DNA from: Ornithomonoglobus_A sp034090805 | GTDB taxonomy: Bacteria > Bacillota > Clostridia > UBA1381 | DNA: 64,000 bases | Direction of reading: 5' to 3' | Assembly: GCA_034090805.1 (NCBI GenBank) | Contig: JAXDRV010000104.1 | Coordinates: 6,074-70,073 of the forward strand | Shown here: positions 50,008 to 58,620 of the stretch, one piece after another | Position numbering within the stretch: position 1 is the first letter of the stretch | Layout of the letters: every line of letters begins with the position of its first letter | Program-made: the position numbers and the translations under genes | The notes under the pieces: generated by a model | Told to the model about the DNA's origin: nothing | The model's input: the letters and a program-made list of their open reading frames with translations, nothing else | Database searches by the model: none

Positions 50008-50036
50008 TTGATAAAAAGTTAACGTTGTGATATAAT
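50008..50036 (+). promoter_or_regulatory. Promoter abutting the ogg start codon
   Basis: TTGATA (5 of 6), 17 bases and a perfect TATAAT end 9 bases before the ogg ATG at 50046. The expected transcription start (about 50043-50045) leaves almost no leader. Confidence 0.7.
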
Positions 50037-50045
50037 ATGTATACT

Positions 50046-50921
50046 ATGGAAATTAAAAGTAAAGATAATAATACGATATTGAGAAATGTCCCGGATTTTG
50101 ATCTGCGTCATATATTCGACTGCGGTCAGTGCTTTCGTTTCAATCCCGACGGTGAGAACGCATATATCGGCACCGCCTTTGGGCGCACACTGAGAATTTC
50201 CCAAAACGGAGATGAGATAGTGCTGCACGATACGCCGCTTGAGGATTTCAACTCCATTTGGTACGGCTTTTTCGATTTGGAGCGTGATTACGGAAACATA
50301 AAGTCACGTCTTTCCTCCGATGAGGTCATGCGGGAGGCTGCCGCCTACGGCAGCGGAATAAGGATACTGCGCCAAGAGCTGTGGGAAACGGTAATATCAT
50401 TTATCATTTCCGCCAGCAACAACATTCCGAGGATAAAGGGAATTATCGAAAGGCTGTGCGCCGCCTTCGGCGATGAGATACATTACATGGGCGGCACGTA
50501 TTATTCGTTCCCTGCGCCGGAGCGGCTTGCGTCGCTTACGCTTGAGGATTTAAGCGTTATACGTGCGGGCTTCCGTGACAAATACATATTAAACGCAGCG
50601 AAAAAAATCGCCTCGGGAGAGATTTCTCTTGAATATATATCCACACTTCCCACCCCCGAAGCAAAGGCGGAGCTTATGAAAATAAGCGGTGTGGGCAACA
50701 AGGTTTCGGACTGCATACTCCTTTTCGGACTGGGACGCACAGATTCGTTCCCTGTCGATGTATGGATAAAGCGGATAACGGAGCATTGCTTTTTCGGACG
50801 TGAGGCGTCGGTAAAAGAGGTATCGGAGCTTGCGGAGCAAAAATTTGGCGAGCTCGGCGGATTTGCCCAGCAGTATTTGTTTTTCTGGGCAAGGGATAAC
50901 AAAATAGGTACCGACGGCTGA
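50046..50921 (+). CDS. ogg: 8-oxoguanine DNA glycosylase/AP lyase (OGG1 type)
   Basis: This base-excision repair enzyme removes 8-oxoguanine opposite C. The N-terminal domain has FDLRHIFDCGQCFRFNPDG. The helix-hairpin-helix GPD motif has LMKISGVGNKVSDCILLFGL with the Schiff-base lysine and SFPVDVWIKRI with the catalytic aspartate. The length of 291 residues agrees with clostridial Ogg. An ATG at 50037 begins one base after the -10 box, so it cannot be in the transcript; 50046 (MEIKSKDN) is chosen. No Shine-Dalgarno is visible, consistent with a leaderless mRNA. Confidence 0.9.
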   Translation: MEIKSKDNNTILRNVPDFDLRHIFDCGQCFRFNPDGENAYIGTAFGRTLRISQNGDEIVLHDTPLEDFNSIWYGFFDLERDYGNIKSRLSSDEVMREAAAYGSGIRILRQELWETVISFIISASNNIPRIKGIIERLCAAFGDEIHYMGGTYYSFPAPERLASLTLEDLSVIRAGFRDKYILNAAKKIASGEISLEYISTLPTPEAKAELMKISGVGNKVSDCILLFGLGRTDSFPVDVWIKRITEHCFFGREASVKEVSELAEQKFGELGGFAQQYLFFWARDNKIGTDG

Positions 50922-50937
50922 CGGGAAAGGACAGGAT

Positions 50938-51531
50938 ATGCTGATAGATTACAATAAAACTGCCGCCTGCGTATGTCCGTTCTGTTCAACGGTGTCGCAG
51001 ATGTCGCTTTCCGCATTTGATTTTTCGGGCGGGAAGTCCGTTGTGCTTAAATGCAGGTCAAAGGGCTGCGGCGAGCAATGTGTTACCATTGCACCGAAAA
51101 ACAAAAAATACAGAATAGATGCGGAATGTCCCGTATGCGGAGGAGTTCACTCCTTTTACATCGCCGCCGACAGCGTGTGGAAAAGGACGCTTGTTTCCTT
51201 TAAATGCCCAGAATCGGGAATTGATATATTTTTCATAGGCAGCAGCAATGCGGTAAACAAAAAGCTTGACGAGGTTATGAAGATCTACGAGGAGCTTGAG
51301 GCGGAATACGACGATGAGCCGGATTTAATTTATGAAATATTGACAAGGCTTAACGCTCTTGCCATAGACCATAAGATAAAATGCCGGTGCGGCTGCGAAA
51401 AAATCGGCGCAACCGTCCATGAGGACGGAATATTTCTTATCTGCTCGGAATGTGGACTTTCACGGACTATTGTCCCGGACGAGAACACGCTTGAGCAGCT
51501 TCTGAACGCAGGGTCGTTCATCTTAAAATAG
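50938..51531 (+). CDS. Multi-cysteine zinc-ribbon-like protein, unknown function
   Basis: A 197-residue protein with several C-x-x-C-type pairs: CVCPFCSTV, KCRSKGCGEQC, ECPVCGG, then CRCGCEKIGA and LICSECGLSR near the C-terminus. These suggest two zinc ribbons separated by a helical segment (KKLDEVMKIYEELEAEYDDE). I do not recognise the family. It is probably cotranscribed with ogg, 16 bases upstream, with AAAGGACAGG before the ATG. A nucleic-acid or protein-binding role is inference only. Confidence 0.75.
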   Translation: MLIDYNKTAACVCPFCSTVSQMSLSAFDFSGGKSVVLKCRSKGCGEQCVTIAPKNKKYRIDAECPVCGGVHSFYIAADSVWKRTLVSFKCPESGIDIFFIGSSNAVNKKLDEVMKIYEELEAEYDDEPDLIYEILTRLNALAIDHKIKCRCGCEKIGATVHEDGIFLICSECGLSRTIVPDENTLEQLLNAGSFILK

Positions 51532-51581
51532 TTAAAATAATATAAATTATTTTATGTTAAATACAAATAGGAGGAATTATA

Positions 51582-52445
51582 ATGTTAGTTTCAGCAACAG
51601 AAATGTTAAAAAAAGCGGTTGAAGGCAAGTATGCCGTAGGTCAGTTCAACATCAACAATCTTGAATGGACAAAGTCAATTCTTGCCACTGCACAGGAGAA
51701 CAACTCACCGGTAATACTCGGTGTTTCGGAGGGTGCGGGAAAATACATGACCGGCTTTAAGACGGTTTCCGCTATGGTAAAGGCTATGATTGAGGAAATG
51801 AACATCACTGTTCCCGTAGCTCTGCATCTTGACCACGGCTCATACGACGGCTGCTACAAGTGCATAAAGGCAGGTTTTTCGTCAATCATGTTTGACGGCT
51901 CACACTTCCCCATCGAGGAAAACATCGCAAAGACAACAGAGCTTGTTAAGGTTGCTCACGCAATGGGTCTTTCCATCGAGGCTGAGGTAGGCTCAATCGG
52001 CGGCGAAGAGGACGGAGTTGTCGGCGCAGGCGAAATCGCAGATCCCGAAGAGTGCAGAAAGATTGCAGACCTCGGCGTAGATTTCCTCGCAGCAGGCATC
52101 GGCAATATCCACGGCAAGTATCCCGAAAACTGGGCAGGTCTTGATTTTGACGCACTTGCAAAAACAAAGGCTCTCATAGGCGATCTTCCGCTCGTTCTTC
52201 ACGGCGGCACAGGCATTCCGGAGGATATGATAAAGAAGGCAATCTCACTGGGCGTTGCAAAAATTAACGTAAATACAGAATGTCAGCTTTACTTCCAGGA
52301 GGCAACAAGAAAGTACATCGAGGCAGGCAAGGACCTCGAAGGCAAGGGCTTTGACCCCAGAAAGCTTCTCGCTCCCGGTGCTGAGGCTATCAAGGTTATC
52401 GTTAAAGAAAAGATGGAGCTGTTCGGCTCGGTCAACAAAGCGTAA
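51582..52445 (+). CDS. fba: Class II fructose-bisphosphate aldolase
   Basis: This zinc-dependent aldolase splits fructose-1,6-bisphosphate in glycolysis. Motifs are YAVGQFNINNLEWT, LHLDHGSYDGCYK with the catalytic aspartate and zinc histidine, IEAEVGSIGGEEDG, GNIHGKYP and LHGGTGIPEDMIKKAI with further ligands. The length of 287 residues is standard. GGAGG precedes the ATG by 7 bases. Codon use appears biased, like gdhA. It is followed by its own terminator. Confidence 0.96.
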   Translation: MLVSATEMLKKAVEGKYAVGQFNINNLEWTKSILATAQENNSPVILGVSEGAGKYMTGFKTVSAMVKAMIEEMNITVPVALHLDHGSYDGCYKCIKAGFSSIMFDGSHFPIEENIAKTTELVKVAHAMGLSIEAEVGSIGGEEDGVVGAGEIADPEECRKIADLGVDFLAAGIGNIHGKYPENWAGLDFDALAKTKALIGDLPLVLHGGTGIPEDMIKKAISLGVAKINVNTECQLYFQEATRKYIEAGKDLEGKGFDPRKLLAPGAEAIKVIVKEKMELFGSVNKA

Positions 52446-52451
52446 ATATCC

Positions 52452-52485
52452 AAAGACTGCGCTGCCAAAGGCGCAGTCTTTTTTT
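52452..52485 (+). terminator. Intrinsic terminator of fba
   Basis: AAAGACTGCGC and GCGCAGTCTTT form an 11 bp stem around TGCCAAAG, followed by further T residues. Confidence 0.9.
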
Positions 52486-52542
52486 GTGCGTACGCATAAC
52501 ACCTCTGATTTTGTCATAGACTTAAACAAAGGAGGTGCGGGT

Positions 52543-53388
52543 ATGCTTCGGAGGAGGTTTATCATAGGTATCGCTTTATATGCGGCTGTGCTTGCGTTTT
52601 TTATACGGAGCGCAGATGTAGGGATTCCGGCGGTTTCGGACATAAACAGCGTGCAGTTGCCGGTGATAATGTATCACAGCATACTCAAGGACACGTCACG
52701 CTCAGGAAAATACGTCGTAACGCCGTTGCAGCTCGATTTGGATATAAAATACCTGCATTCACTCGGATATACCACGATTTCGGCGGCGCAGCTTGTTGAT
52801 TATGTTGAAAATAACGTCCCTCTGCCGCCTAAGCCTGTAATGCTCACCTTTGACGACGGCTGCTATAATAATCTTTTTTATGCCGTTCCTATCCTGAAAG
52901 ATAACAATGCACGGGGAATTTTCAGTATTGTCGGCGCATATACCGATGAATACACTGAATCCGACATAGCCAATCCGAATTACGGGTATCTGCGCTGGAG
53001 CGATGTTTATGAAATGTATGTCAGCGAAAACTGCGAGATAGGGAATCACTCCTATAATTTCCACAACAGCGACGGCCGCAGCGGCTCCAAAAAACGTCAG
53101 AGCGAAAGCACTGAGGAGTATAAGCGCATATTTGCCGAGGACACAGAGCGTGTTCAGCAGGAATGCTTCAGCCGCTGCGGCTTTTATCCGATAATATACA
53201 CCTACCCATACGGTCTGTATTCCGAGGAGAGCTTTGACGTGCTTAAGGAAATGGGATTTAAGGTGACGTTTTCCTGCACGGAGGGCATAAACGAAATCAC
53301 CCACGACAGCGAATGTATGTATCTTCTAAAACGCTACAACCGCCCGTCGGGAATAACCTCGGAGGAATTTTTTAGGAGAATAAAATAA
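52543..53388 (+). CDS. Membrane-anchored polysaccharide deacetylase (NodB/CE4 family)
   Basis: A 281-residue protein starting MLRRRFIIGIALYAAVLAFF, a single membrane anchor. The CE4 domain begins QLPVIMYHSILKD and has the catalytic T-F-D-D-G in PVMLTFDDGCYNN. The metal-binding pair is in EIGNHSYNFHN (H-x-x-x-x-H rather than the usual H-x-x-x-H spacing). TYPYGLYSEES is motif 3. It probably deacetylates peptidoglycan or another surface glycan. AAAGGAGGTG precedes the ATG at 52543; the open frame upstream overlaps fba and is not used. Confidence 0.88.
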   Translation: MLRRRFIIGIALYAAVLAFFIRSADVGIPAVSDINSVQLPVIMYHSILKDTSRSGKYVVTPLQLDLDIKYLHSLGYTTISAAQLVDYVENNVPLPPKPVMLTFDDGCYNNLFYAVPILKDNNARGIFSIVGAYTDEYTESDIANPNYGYLRWSDVYEMYVSENCEIGNHSYNFHNSDGRSGSKKRQSESTEEYKRIFAEDTERVQQECFSRCGFYPIIYTYPYGLYSEESFDVLKEMGFKVTFSCTEGINEITHDSECMYLLKRYNRPSGITSEEFFRRIK

Positions 53389-53392
53389 CAAC

Positions 53393-53431
53393 AAAAGCCT
53401 CGGACTGCTGTGTATGCCGTCCGAGGCTTTT
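53393..53431 (+). terminator. Intrinsic terminator of the deacetylase gene
   Basis: AAAAGCCTCGGA and TCCGAGGCTTTT form a perfect 12 bp stem with a 15-base loop, 5 bases past the stop codon. Confidence 0.9.
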
Positions 53432-53566
53432 TGGCTCCTGTTAAATCACAATCACATTATGAACCGTTTAATTTCTTTTATCGTTTGTTCTATATTTTGC
53501 AGCTGCAATATAGGAAGTATGAGCCAAAGTGGTAATATTATACAAAATTAAAATGTTATACATCAC

Positions 53567-53609
53567 AAAACACCCGCCCTCGGAGAAATTCTCCGAGGGC
53601 GGGTGTTTT
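53567..53609 (-). terminator. Intrinsic terminator of rnj
   Basis: AAAACACCCGCCCTCGGAG and its exact complement form a 19 bp stem with loop AAATT, directly overlapping the rnj stop codon. In the minus direction it ends in TTTT. The 135 bp before it (53432-53566) hold nothing recognised. Confidence 0.85.
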
Positions 53610-55279
53610 TATACTTCTTCAATTATCGGTAAAATCATGGGATTTCGCTTTGTTTGGTCATAGATATATCTTGCAACGGCTGATTTTAGGCCGCTCTTTA
53701 CCGATGCCCATTCAAGATGTCCCTTGCCCTCAAGGCTCGCTCTTACCGCTTCCTCCGATATATCCTTTATTCCCTCCATGAGGAATTCCGCTTCACGCAC
53801 ATACACAAATCCGCGCGAAATTATATCGGGGCGTGAAATCATCTTTCTCGTTTCCGAGGAAATCGTAACCACAACAATTATCAAGCCGTCCTCGGCAAGA
53901 TGCTTTCTGTCACGCAGCACGATATTCCCTACGTCACCTACTCCCAATCCGTCTACAAGAATCTTTCCCGCCTGAACCTCTCCGGTGACTCTTGCGCCCT
54001 TATCCGTCAGCTCAAGCACCGATCCGTTGCTTAAGATAAAGCAGTTTTCGGGCGGTATTCCGACCTTGTTCGCAAGTGCGCTGTGCAGCACAAGATGCCT
54101 ATGCTCGCCATGCACCGGGATAAAATACTTAGGCTTTACAAGTCCCAGTATCATCTTCAGCTCCTCCTGGCAGGCATGTCCCGAAACGTGTACCTCCGCA
54201 AGCGATTTGTAAATAACCTCCGCACCTATCTTGAACAGCTCGTTTATAACGTTCGACACCGACTTCTCATTTCCCGGTATCGGCGTTGCGCTCAGTATAA
54301 TAAGATCGTTATTTGTGATTTCAACCTTTCTGTGGTCACTGTATGCCATACGTGTGAGTGCGCTCATCGGCTCTCCTTGTGATCCGGTTGTTATGATTAC
54401 TATCTGATTCGGTCTGTACTTTTTAATGTTATCAATATTTATCAGCACGCCCTCAGGTACCTTCATATAGCCGAGAAGTATGGATATTTCAACTATATTT
54501 TCCATGCTCCGTCCCGAAACCGCAACCTTACGGCCGTTTTTCGCCGCTGCGTCGATTATCTGCTGAACTCTGTGCACGTTCGACGCAAACGTCGCTACAA
54601 TGATACGCTTTGAGCAGTTTTTGAAAATCTGTTCAAACTTTTCTCCGACAGACCTTTCGCTCATCGCAAAGCCGGGACGCTCTACGTTCGTACTGTCCGA
54701 CATAAGCGCCAGTACGCCCTCCTTGCCCAGCTCTCCGAGCCTTGTGAGGTCTATCATATCGCCGACTATCGGCGTTGTGTCAATTTTAAAATCTCCCATG
54801 TGTATCACAGTTCCGAGGGGAGTTTTGATCGCCAGTGCGGCACTGTCGGCAATGGAGTGATTCGTGCGGATAAATTCAACTCTGAAATTATCCCCCGCAT
54901 TTATCGTCTGACCGTATCTCGCACGGATAAGCTTTACCTCCGACAAGAGATTATGCTCCTTCAGCTTATGCTCCACAAGTCCGAGAGTCAATCTCGTTCC
55001 GTACACCGGTACATTTATCGCCTTAAGGAAATACGGAAGTCCTCCTATATGATCCTCATGACCGTGCGTGAGGAAGATTCCTCTCAGCTTCTGCCAGTTG
55101 CGCTCCAGATACGACACGTCGTTTATAACCATATCCACTCCGGGCATATCGTCGTCCGGGAATGCCATTCCGCAGTCCACCATTATAATTTCATTTCCGT
55201 ATTCAAATGCGGTCAGATTTTTTCCGATCTCATCAAGACCGCCGAGAGGTATTATTTTTAATTTTTTCTGTTTTGCCAA
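53609..55279 (-). CDS. rnj: Ribonuclease J
   Basis: This metallo-beta-lactamase/beta-CASP nuclease has 5'-3' exonuclease and endonuclease activity and is a main mRNA-decay enzyme of Firmicutes. The zinc motif is FLTHGHEDHIGGLPYF near residue 75; IPLGGLDEIGKNLTAFEYG is the family start. The beta-CASP motifs TGSQGEPMSALTRM, HVSGHACQEELKM and PVHGEHRHLVLHSAL follow. At 556 residues it is full length. The start is TTG at 55277-55279 with AAAGGAG 10 bases upstream. A 140-base structured leader precedes it. Confidence 0.95.
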   Translation of the reverse strand: MAKQKKLKIIPLGGLDEIGKNLTAFEYGNEIIMVDCGMAFPDDDMPGVDMVINDVSYLERNWQKLRGIFLTHGHEDHIGGLPYFLKAINVPVYGTRLTLGLVEHKLKEHNLLSEVKLIRARYGQTINAGDNFRVEFIRTNHSIADSAALAIKTPLGTVIHMGDFKIDTTPIVGDMIDLTRLGELGKEGVLALMSDSTNVERPGFAMSERSVGEKFEQIFKNCSKRIIVATFASNVHRVQQIIDAAAKNGRKVAVSGRSMENIVEISILLGYMKVPEGVLINIDNIKKYRPNQIVIITTGSQGEPMSALTRMAYSDHRKVEITNNDLIILSATPIPGNEKSVSNVINELFKIGAEVIYKSLAEVHVSGHACQEELKMILGLVKPKYFIPVHGEHRHLVLHSALANKVGIPPENCFILSNGSVLELTDKGARVTGEVQAGKILVDGLGVGDVGNIVLRDRKHLAEDGLIIVVVTISSETRKMISRPDIISRGFVYVREAEFLMEGIKDISEEAVRASLEGKGHLEWASVKSGLKSAVARYIYDQTKRNPMILPIIEEV

Positions 55280-55422
55280 ATATCGTGTTCTCCTTTCTGT
55301 TATCTTAAATAGCCGGGCGTTCACCAAATTACATATCCACAGTAAAAACAGGTATTTTTCCGCTACCTGTGTTCCGATTCGCCGCTTACGCATTGCAAAT
55401 CGCAGTCCGATCTCATATACCT
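55280..55422 (-). promoter_or_regulatory. Attenuator-like 5' leader of rnj
   Basis: The predicted mRNA begins at or near AACAGGTATATGAG (55417-55424) and later contains ACAGGTA-GCGGAAAAA-TACCTGT followed by TTTTTA (hairpin 55348-55370), an intrinsic terminator inside the leader. The 5'-terminal ACAGGTAT can pair with the same TACCTGT, giving two mutually exclusive structures. The stretch between them (GATCGGACTGCGATTTGC... GGCGAATCGG) is also partly self-complementary. No named riboswitch was recognised. Confidence 0.5.
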
Positions 55423-55428
55423 GTTTTT

Positions 55429-55458
55429 ATTATATCACACATTGCGTGTTTTAGTCAA
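55429..55458 (-). promoter_or_regulatory. Promoter of rnj
   Basis: On the minus strand TTGACT (5 of 6), an 18-base spacer and a perfect TATAAT lie in the 193 bp gap after the YnbB-like gene. Confidence 0.7.
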
Positions 55459-55472
55459 TACCCTGCCGATTT

Positions 55473-56750
55473 TTAAAGCTCCATTATTTTCTGTGCGGCA
55501 ACCATAATCCCAAGCTTTGCCGACTCATACGTCAACCCGCCCTGCATATATGCGATATACGGCTCCTTAATCGGTCCGTCTGCCGAAAGCTCGATTGACG
55601 AACCTTGAACAAACGCTCCCGCCGCCATTATTACCTTATCTGAATACCCCGGCATATCCCAAGGCTCCGGTGTCACAAAGCTGTCGACAGGCGCTCCCTG
55701 CTGTATCCCGCCGCAGAATGCGATCATCTTCTCCGGTGAGCCGAATTTTATCGATTGTATAATATCGTATCTTGCCGCCTCCGGCTGCGGGTCAACATCA
55801 AAGCCGAGATTTTTAAACACCGCCGAACAAAGCAGCGCCGATTTTATCGCCTGTGCCGTTATATGCGGAGCCATGAACAATCCCTGATACATATACCGAT
55901 TCAGTCCGAACGTTGCGCCGCATTCCTTGCCTATTCCGACAGACGTCAGACGATATGCGCACAGCTCTACAAGATCTGCACGCCCCGCTATATATCCGCC
56001 GCCCGGAGCAATTCCGCCGCCCGGATTTTTGATAAGCGATCCCGCCGCCAAATCCACTCCGAAATGCGTAGGCTCATTTATGTCGGCAAATTCGCCGTAG
56101 CAGTTATCTACAACGCATATCGTTTCGGGCGATTTTTCCTTAACAAAAGCAACGATTTTCCCGATTTCCTCAGGACTGTACGTAGGCCGCCAGCCGTAAC
56201 CCTTTGAACGCTGTATCAAAACCGCCTTGACGTTCATATGCGTGAGCGTGAAGCCTATTGCCTCATAATCGGGCATTCCGTCCTTTCCGAGGGCAATCTC
56301 TGCATATTCCACCCCGAAATCCTTAAGCGAGCCGTGTCCCGGCTCTCCGCTCATTCCGATTGCCTCCTCAAGCGTGTCATACGGCTTTCCCGTTACGGAA
56401 ACGAGTATATCGCCCGGACGCAGAATCCCGAAAAGCATCGTCGAAAGCGCATGAGTTCCGTTTACGAAATTATGCCTTACGAGTGCGTCCTCCGTTCCGA
56501 AAAGCTGCGCATACACCTTATCGAGAGTATCACGTCCCAAATCGTCATAGCCGTAGCCTGTAGTCGCCGCAAAATGCGCCTCGCTGACTCTGTTGTCCGA
56601 AAACGCCTTCATAACACGCAGCTGATTTATCTGAGCAATATCATCAACACGCTTAAACTGCTCCGCAAGCTGCTTTTCTGCAATATCAACGAGATTTAAC
56701 ACGCTGTCCGATATTCCGAAGCTTTCCTGTATAAATTTATTTTTCTTCAT
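55473..56750 (-). CDS. PLP-dependent YnbB/aluminium-resistance family protein
   Basis: A 425-residue fold-type I PLP enzyme related to cystathionine-type lyases (methionine gamma-lyase-like family). It has FAATTGYGYDDLGRDTLDKV, the substrate loop RHNFVNGTHALSTMLFG, the pre-lysine stretch CVVDNCYGEFAD and the PLP lysine in GSLIKNPGGGIAPGGGYIAG. The physiological reaction in this family is not established. AAAGGT lies 9 bases before the ATG at 56750, which overlaps the last 14 bases of pheA. Confidence 0.9.
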   Translation of the reverse strand: MKKNKFIQESFGISDSVLNLVDIAEKQLAEQFKRVDDIAQINQLRVMKAFSDNRVSEAHFAATTGYGYDDLGRDTLDKVYAQLFGTEDALVRHNFVNGTHALSTMLFGILRPGDILVSVTGKPYDTLEEAIGMSGEPGHGSLKDFGVEYAEIALGKDGMPDYEAIGFTLTHMNVKAVLIQRSKGYGWRPTYSPEEIGKIVAFVKEKSPETICVVDNCYGEFADINEPTHFGVDLAAGSLIKNPGGGIAPGGGYIAGRADLVELCAYRLTSVGIGKECGATFGLNRYMYQGLFMAPHITAQAIKSALLCSAVFKNLGFDVDPQPEAARYDIIQSIKFGSPEKMIAFCGGIQQGAPVDSFVTPEPWDMPGYSDKVIMAAGAFVQGSSIELSADGPIKEPYIAYMQGGLTYESAKLGIMVAAQKIMEL

Positions 56751-57570
56751 TCTGAATGTACCTTTCATATGAGCCGAGAAATTTGTAATAATCCGTGCTG
56801 CTTTTCAGCTTGTCAAGCGCAAAATAAATTCCCGCATCGTCAATATTGCCCTCTATGTCAACAAGAAAAATATACCGCCCAAGCTTATCCTTAAGAGGTC
56901 TTGACTCAATCTTAACCATATTTATACCCGTATCGGCAAACAGCTTAAGCGCATTATACAGCGCACCCGGCTTATTTTCCAATGTGAAGGCTATCGAGGT
57001 TTTATCATGCTCCGTCACACTGCGGCACGGGGTTTTCTCGATTATTACAAAGCGTGTCGAATTGCGCTTGTCATCGGCGCAGTCGGCTTTTACTATGTCA
57101 AGACCGTAAAGAGCGGCACTCGCCGCAGAGCCTATGCACGCAACACTGCCGTCACCGGCCGACACTCTTTCCGCAGCAGCCGAGGTTGACGGTGCAGCCT
57201 CCGTAACGGCATTCGGAAATTCCTCCGCAAGCATATGCGCACACTGACCTATCGGCTGAGGGTGCGAGGTGATGATTTTTATATCTTTGATGTCCGCACC
57301 CTTTTTCACCATCAGATTTTCACATATTTTAAGTATATATTCGCCGGTTATATACACGTCCGCCTCAAGCGCAAGCGTGTCGGTTGTTGCGTTCACTCCA
57401 CCCTCTATGGAATTTTCTATCGGGACGATCGCCTTTTCGATTTCACCGCAGTCAACGGCACGTATCATTTCCGGCATTGAGATAAAGCGTTTAAGCTCCT
57501 CCTTACCGTCCGACCATTCGAGAGCCGCCTGATGCGAAAACGTACCCTCAGGTCCGAGATACCCCAGCAT
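56737..57570 (-). CDS. pheA: Prephenate dehydratase
   Basis: PheA converts prephenate to phenylpyruvate for phenylalanine synthesis. The catalytic domain starts LGYLGPEGTFSHQAAL and contains PIENSIEGGVNATTD and the T-R-F motif KRNSTRFVII. A C-terminal ACT domain has GALYNALKLFADTGINMVKI followed by ESRP, the phenylalanine-sensing motif, so feedback inhibition is likely. It is 277 residues, with no chorismate mutase fusion. The ATG overlaps the aroF stop as TAATG. Confidence 0.96.
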   Translation of the reverse strand: MLGYLGPEGTFSHQAALEWSDGKEELKRFISMPEMIRAVDCGEIEKAIVPIENSIEGGVNATTDTLALEADVYITGEYILKICENLMVKKGADIKDIKIITSHPQPIGQCAHMLAEEFPNAVTEAAPSTSAAAERVSAGDGSVACIGSAASAALYGLDIVKADCADDKRNSTRFVIIEKTPCRSVTEHDKTSIAFTLENKPGALYNALKLFADTGINMVKIESRPLKDKLGRYIFLVDIEGNIDDAGIYFALDKLKSSTDYYKFLGSYERYIQNEEK

Positions 57571-58589
57571 TACAGCAGCTTCCTTCCGACAGCCTTTGCA
57601 ATCGGGTCAAGCTCCTGCATAAGCACCGCAAACTTGTCCGGCTTTAACGACTGCGCACCGTCCGAGGCTGCCTTTTCGGGGCAGTTGTGAACCTCTATCA
57701 TAAGTCCGTCCGCACCGGCTGCCACAGCACCCTTTGCGATTGCGGAAACGTATTTGTACGTACCTGCCGCATGGCTCGGATCGCCGATAATCGGCAGATG
57801 CGAAAGCTCCTTTGCAACGGGAATTGCGCTTATGTCAAAGGTGTTTCTTGTTGCTGTTTCGTATGTTCTTATACCTCTTTCGCAGAGGATAACCTTTTCA
57901 TTGCCCTCACTCATGATATACTCGGCAGCCATCAGCCACTCCTCCATCGTGCAGGCAAGACCTCTCTTTAAAAGTATAGGCTTATTGCACTTTCCGACCT
58001 CCTTAAGAAGCTGGAAATTCTGCATATTTCTTGCGCCTATCTGCATAATATCCGCAAAATTCGCAACAAGCTCAACATCTCTCGTGTCAAGCACCTCGGT
58101 GCATATGGGCATACCAAGCTCGTGACCGCTGTTGTACATAATCTTCAGACCGTCACCCGCAAGTCCCTGGAACGAATAGGGCGAGGAACGAGGCTTAAAA
58201 GCTCCTCCTCTTAAAATATTTGCTCCCGCCTCCTTGCAAAGGCGGCTTACCTCGGTAAACTGCTCCTGACTCTCAATGGCGCAGGGTCCCGCAAATACCG
58301 CAAGCCGCTCTCCGCCGACCTGAACGCCGTAACCGACATCTATAACGGACGGTGTTTTCTTAAGCTCCTTTGATGCAAGCTTAAAGGGACGCATAATCGG
58401 TACTACGTTTTCAACTCCCGAAAGAGTCGTTATCTGATTCATGCTCAGCTGACGCTTATCTCCGATAGCGCCGATAATGCACTTAGCCTCGCCGACAATC
58501 GGGTGAGTTTTAAAACCGAAATCCGCAAGCACGTGTTCGACATTTTTAATCTGTTCTTCGGTTGCGTTATCTTTCATTATAATAATCAT
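57570..58589 (-). CDS. aroF: 3-deoxy-7-phosphoheptulonate synthase (AroF, type I beta)
   Basis: This enzyme condenses phosphoenolpyruvate and erythrose-4-phosphate, the first step of aromatic biosynthesis. The N-terminal ferredoxin-like domain (MIIIMKDNATEEQIKNVEHV) is followed by the barrel with FAGPCAIESQEQF, RGGAFKPRSSPYSFQG and IGDPSHAAGTYKYVSAIAKG. At 339 residues it matches the Bacillus-type enzyme without a fused chorismate mutase. The start at 58589 has AAGGAGATG 8 bases upstream; the frame stays open 42 codons further into a family 1 repeat and is not used. It is coupled to pheA. Confidence 0.96.
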   Translation of the reverse strand: MIIIMKDNATEEQIKNVEHVLADFGFKTHPIVGEAKCIIGAIGDKRQLSMNQITTLSGVENVVPIMRPFKLASKELKKTPSVIDVGYGVQVGGERLAVFAGPCAIESQEQFTEVSRLCKEAGANILRGGAFKPRSSPYSFQGLAGDGLKIMYNSGHELGMPICTEVLDTRDVELVANFADIMQIGARNMQNFQLLKEVGKCNKPILLKRGLACTMEEWLMAAEYIMSEGNEKVILCERGIRTYETATRNTFDISAIPVAKELSHLPIIGDPSHAAGTYKYVSAIAKGAVAAGADGLMIEVHNCPEKAASDGAQSLKPDKFAVLMQELDPIAKAVGRKLL

Positions 58590-58620
58590 TTTTTTACATC
58601 TCCTTTTTATTAAATTACTC

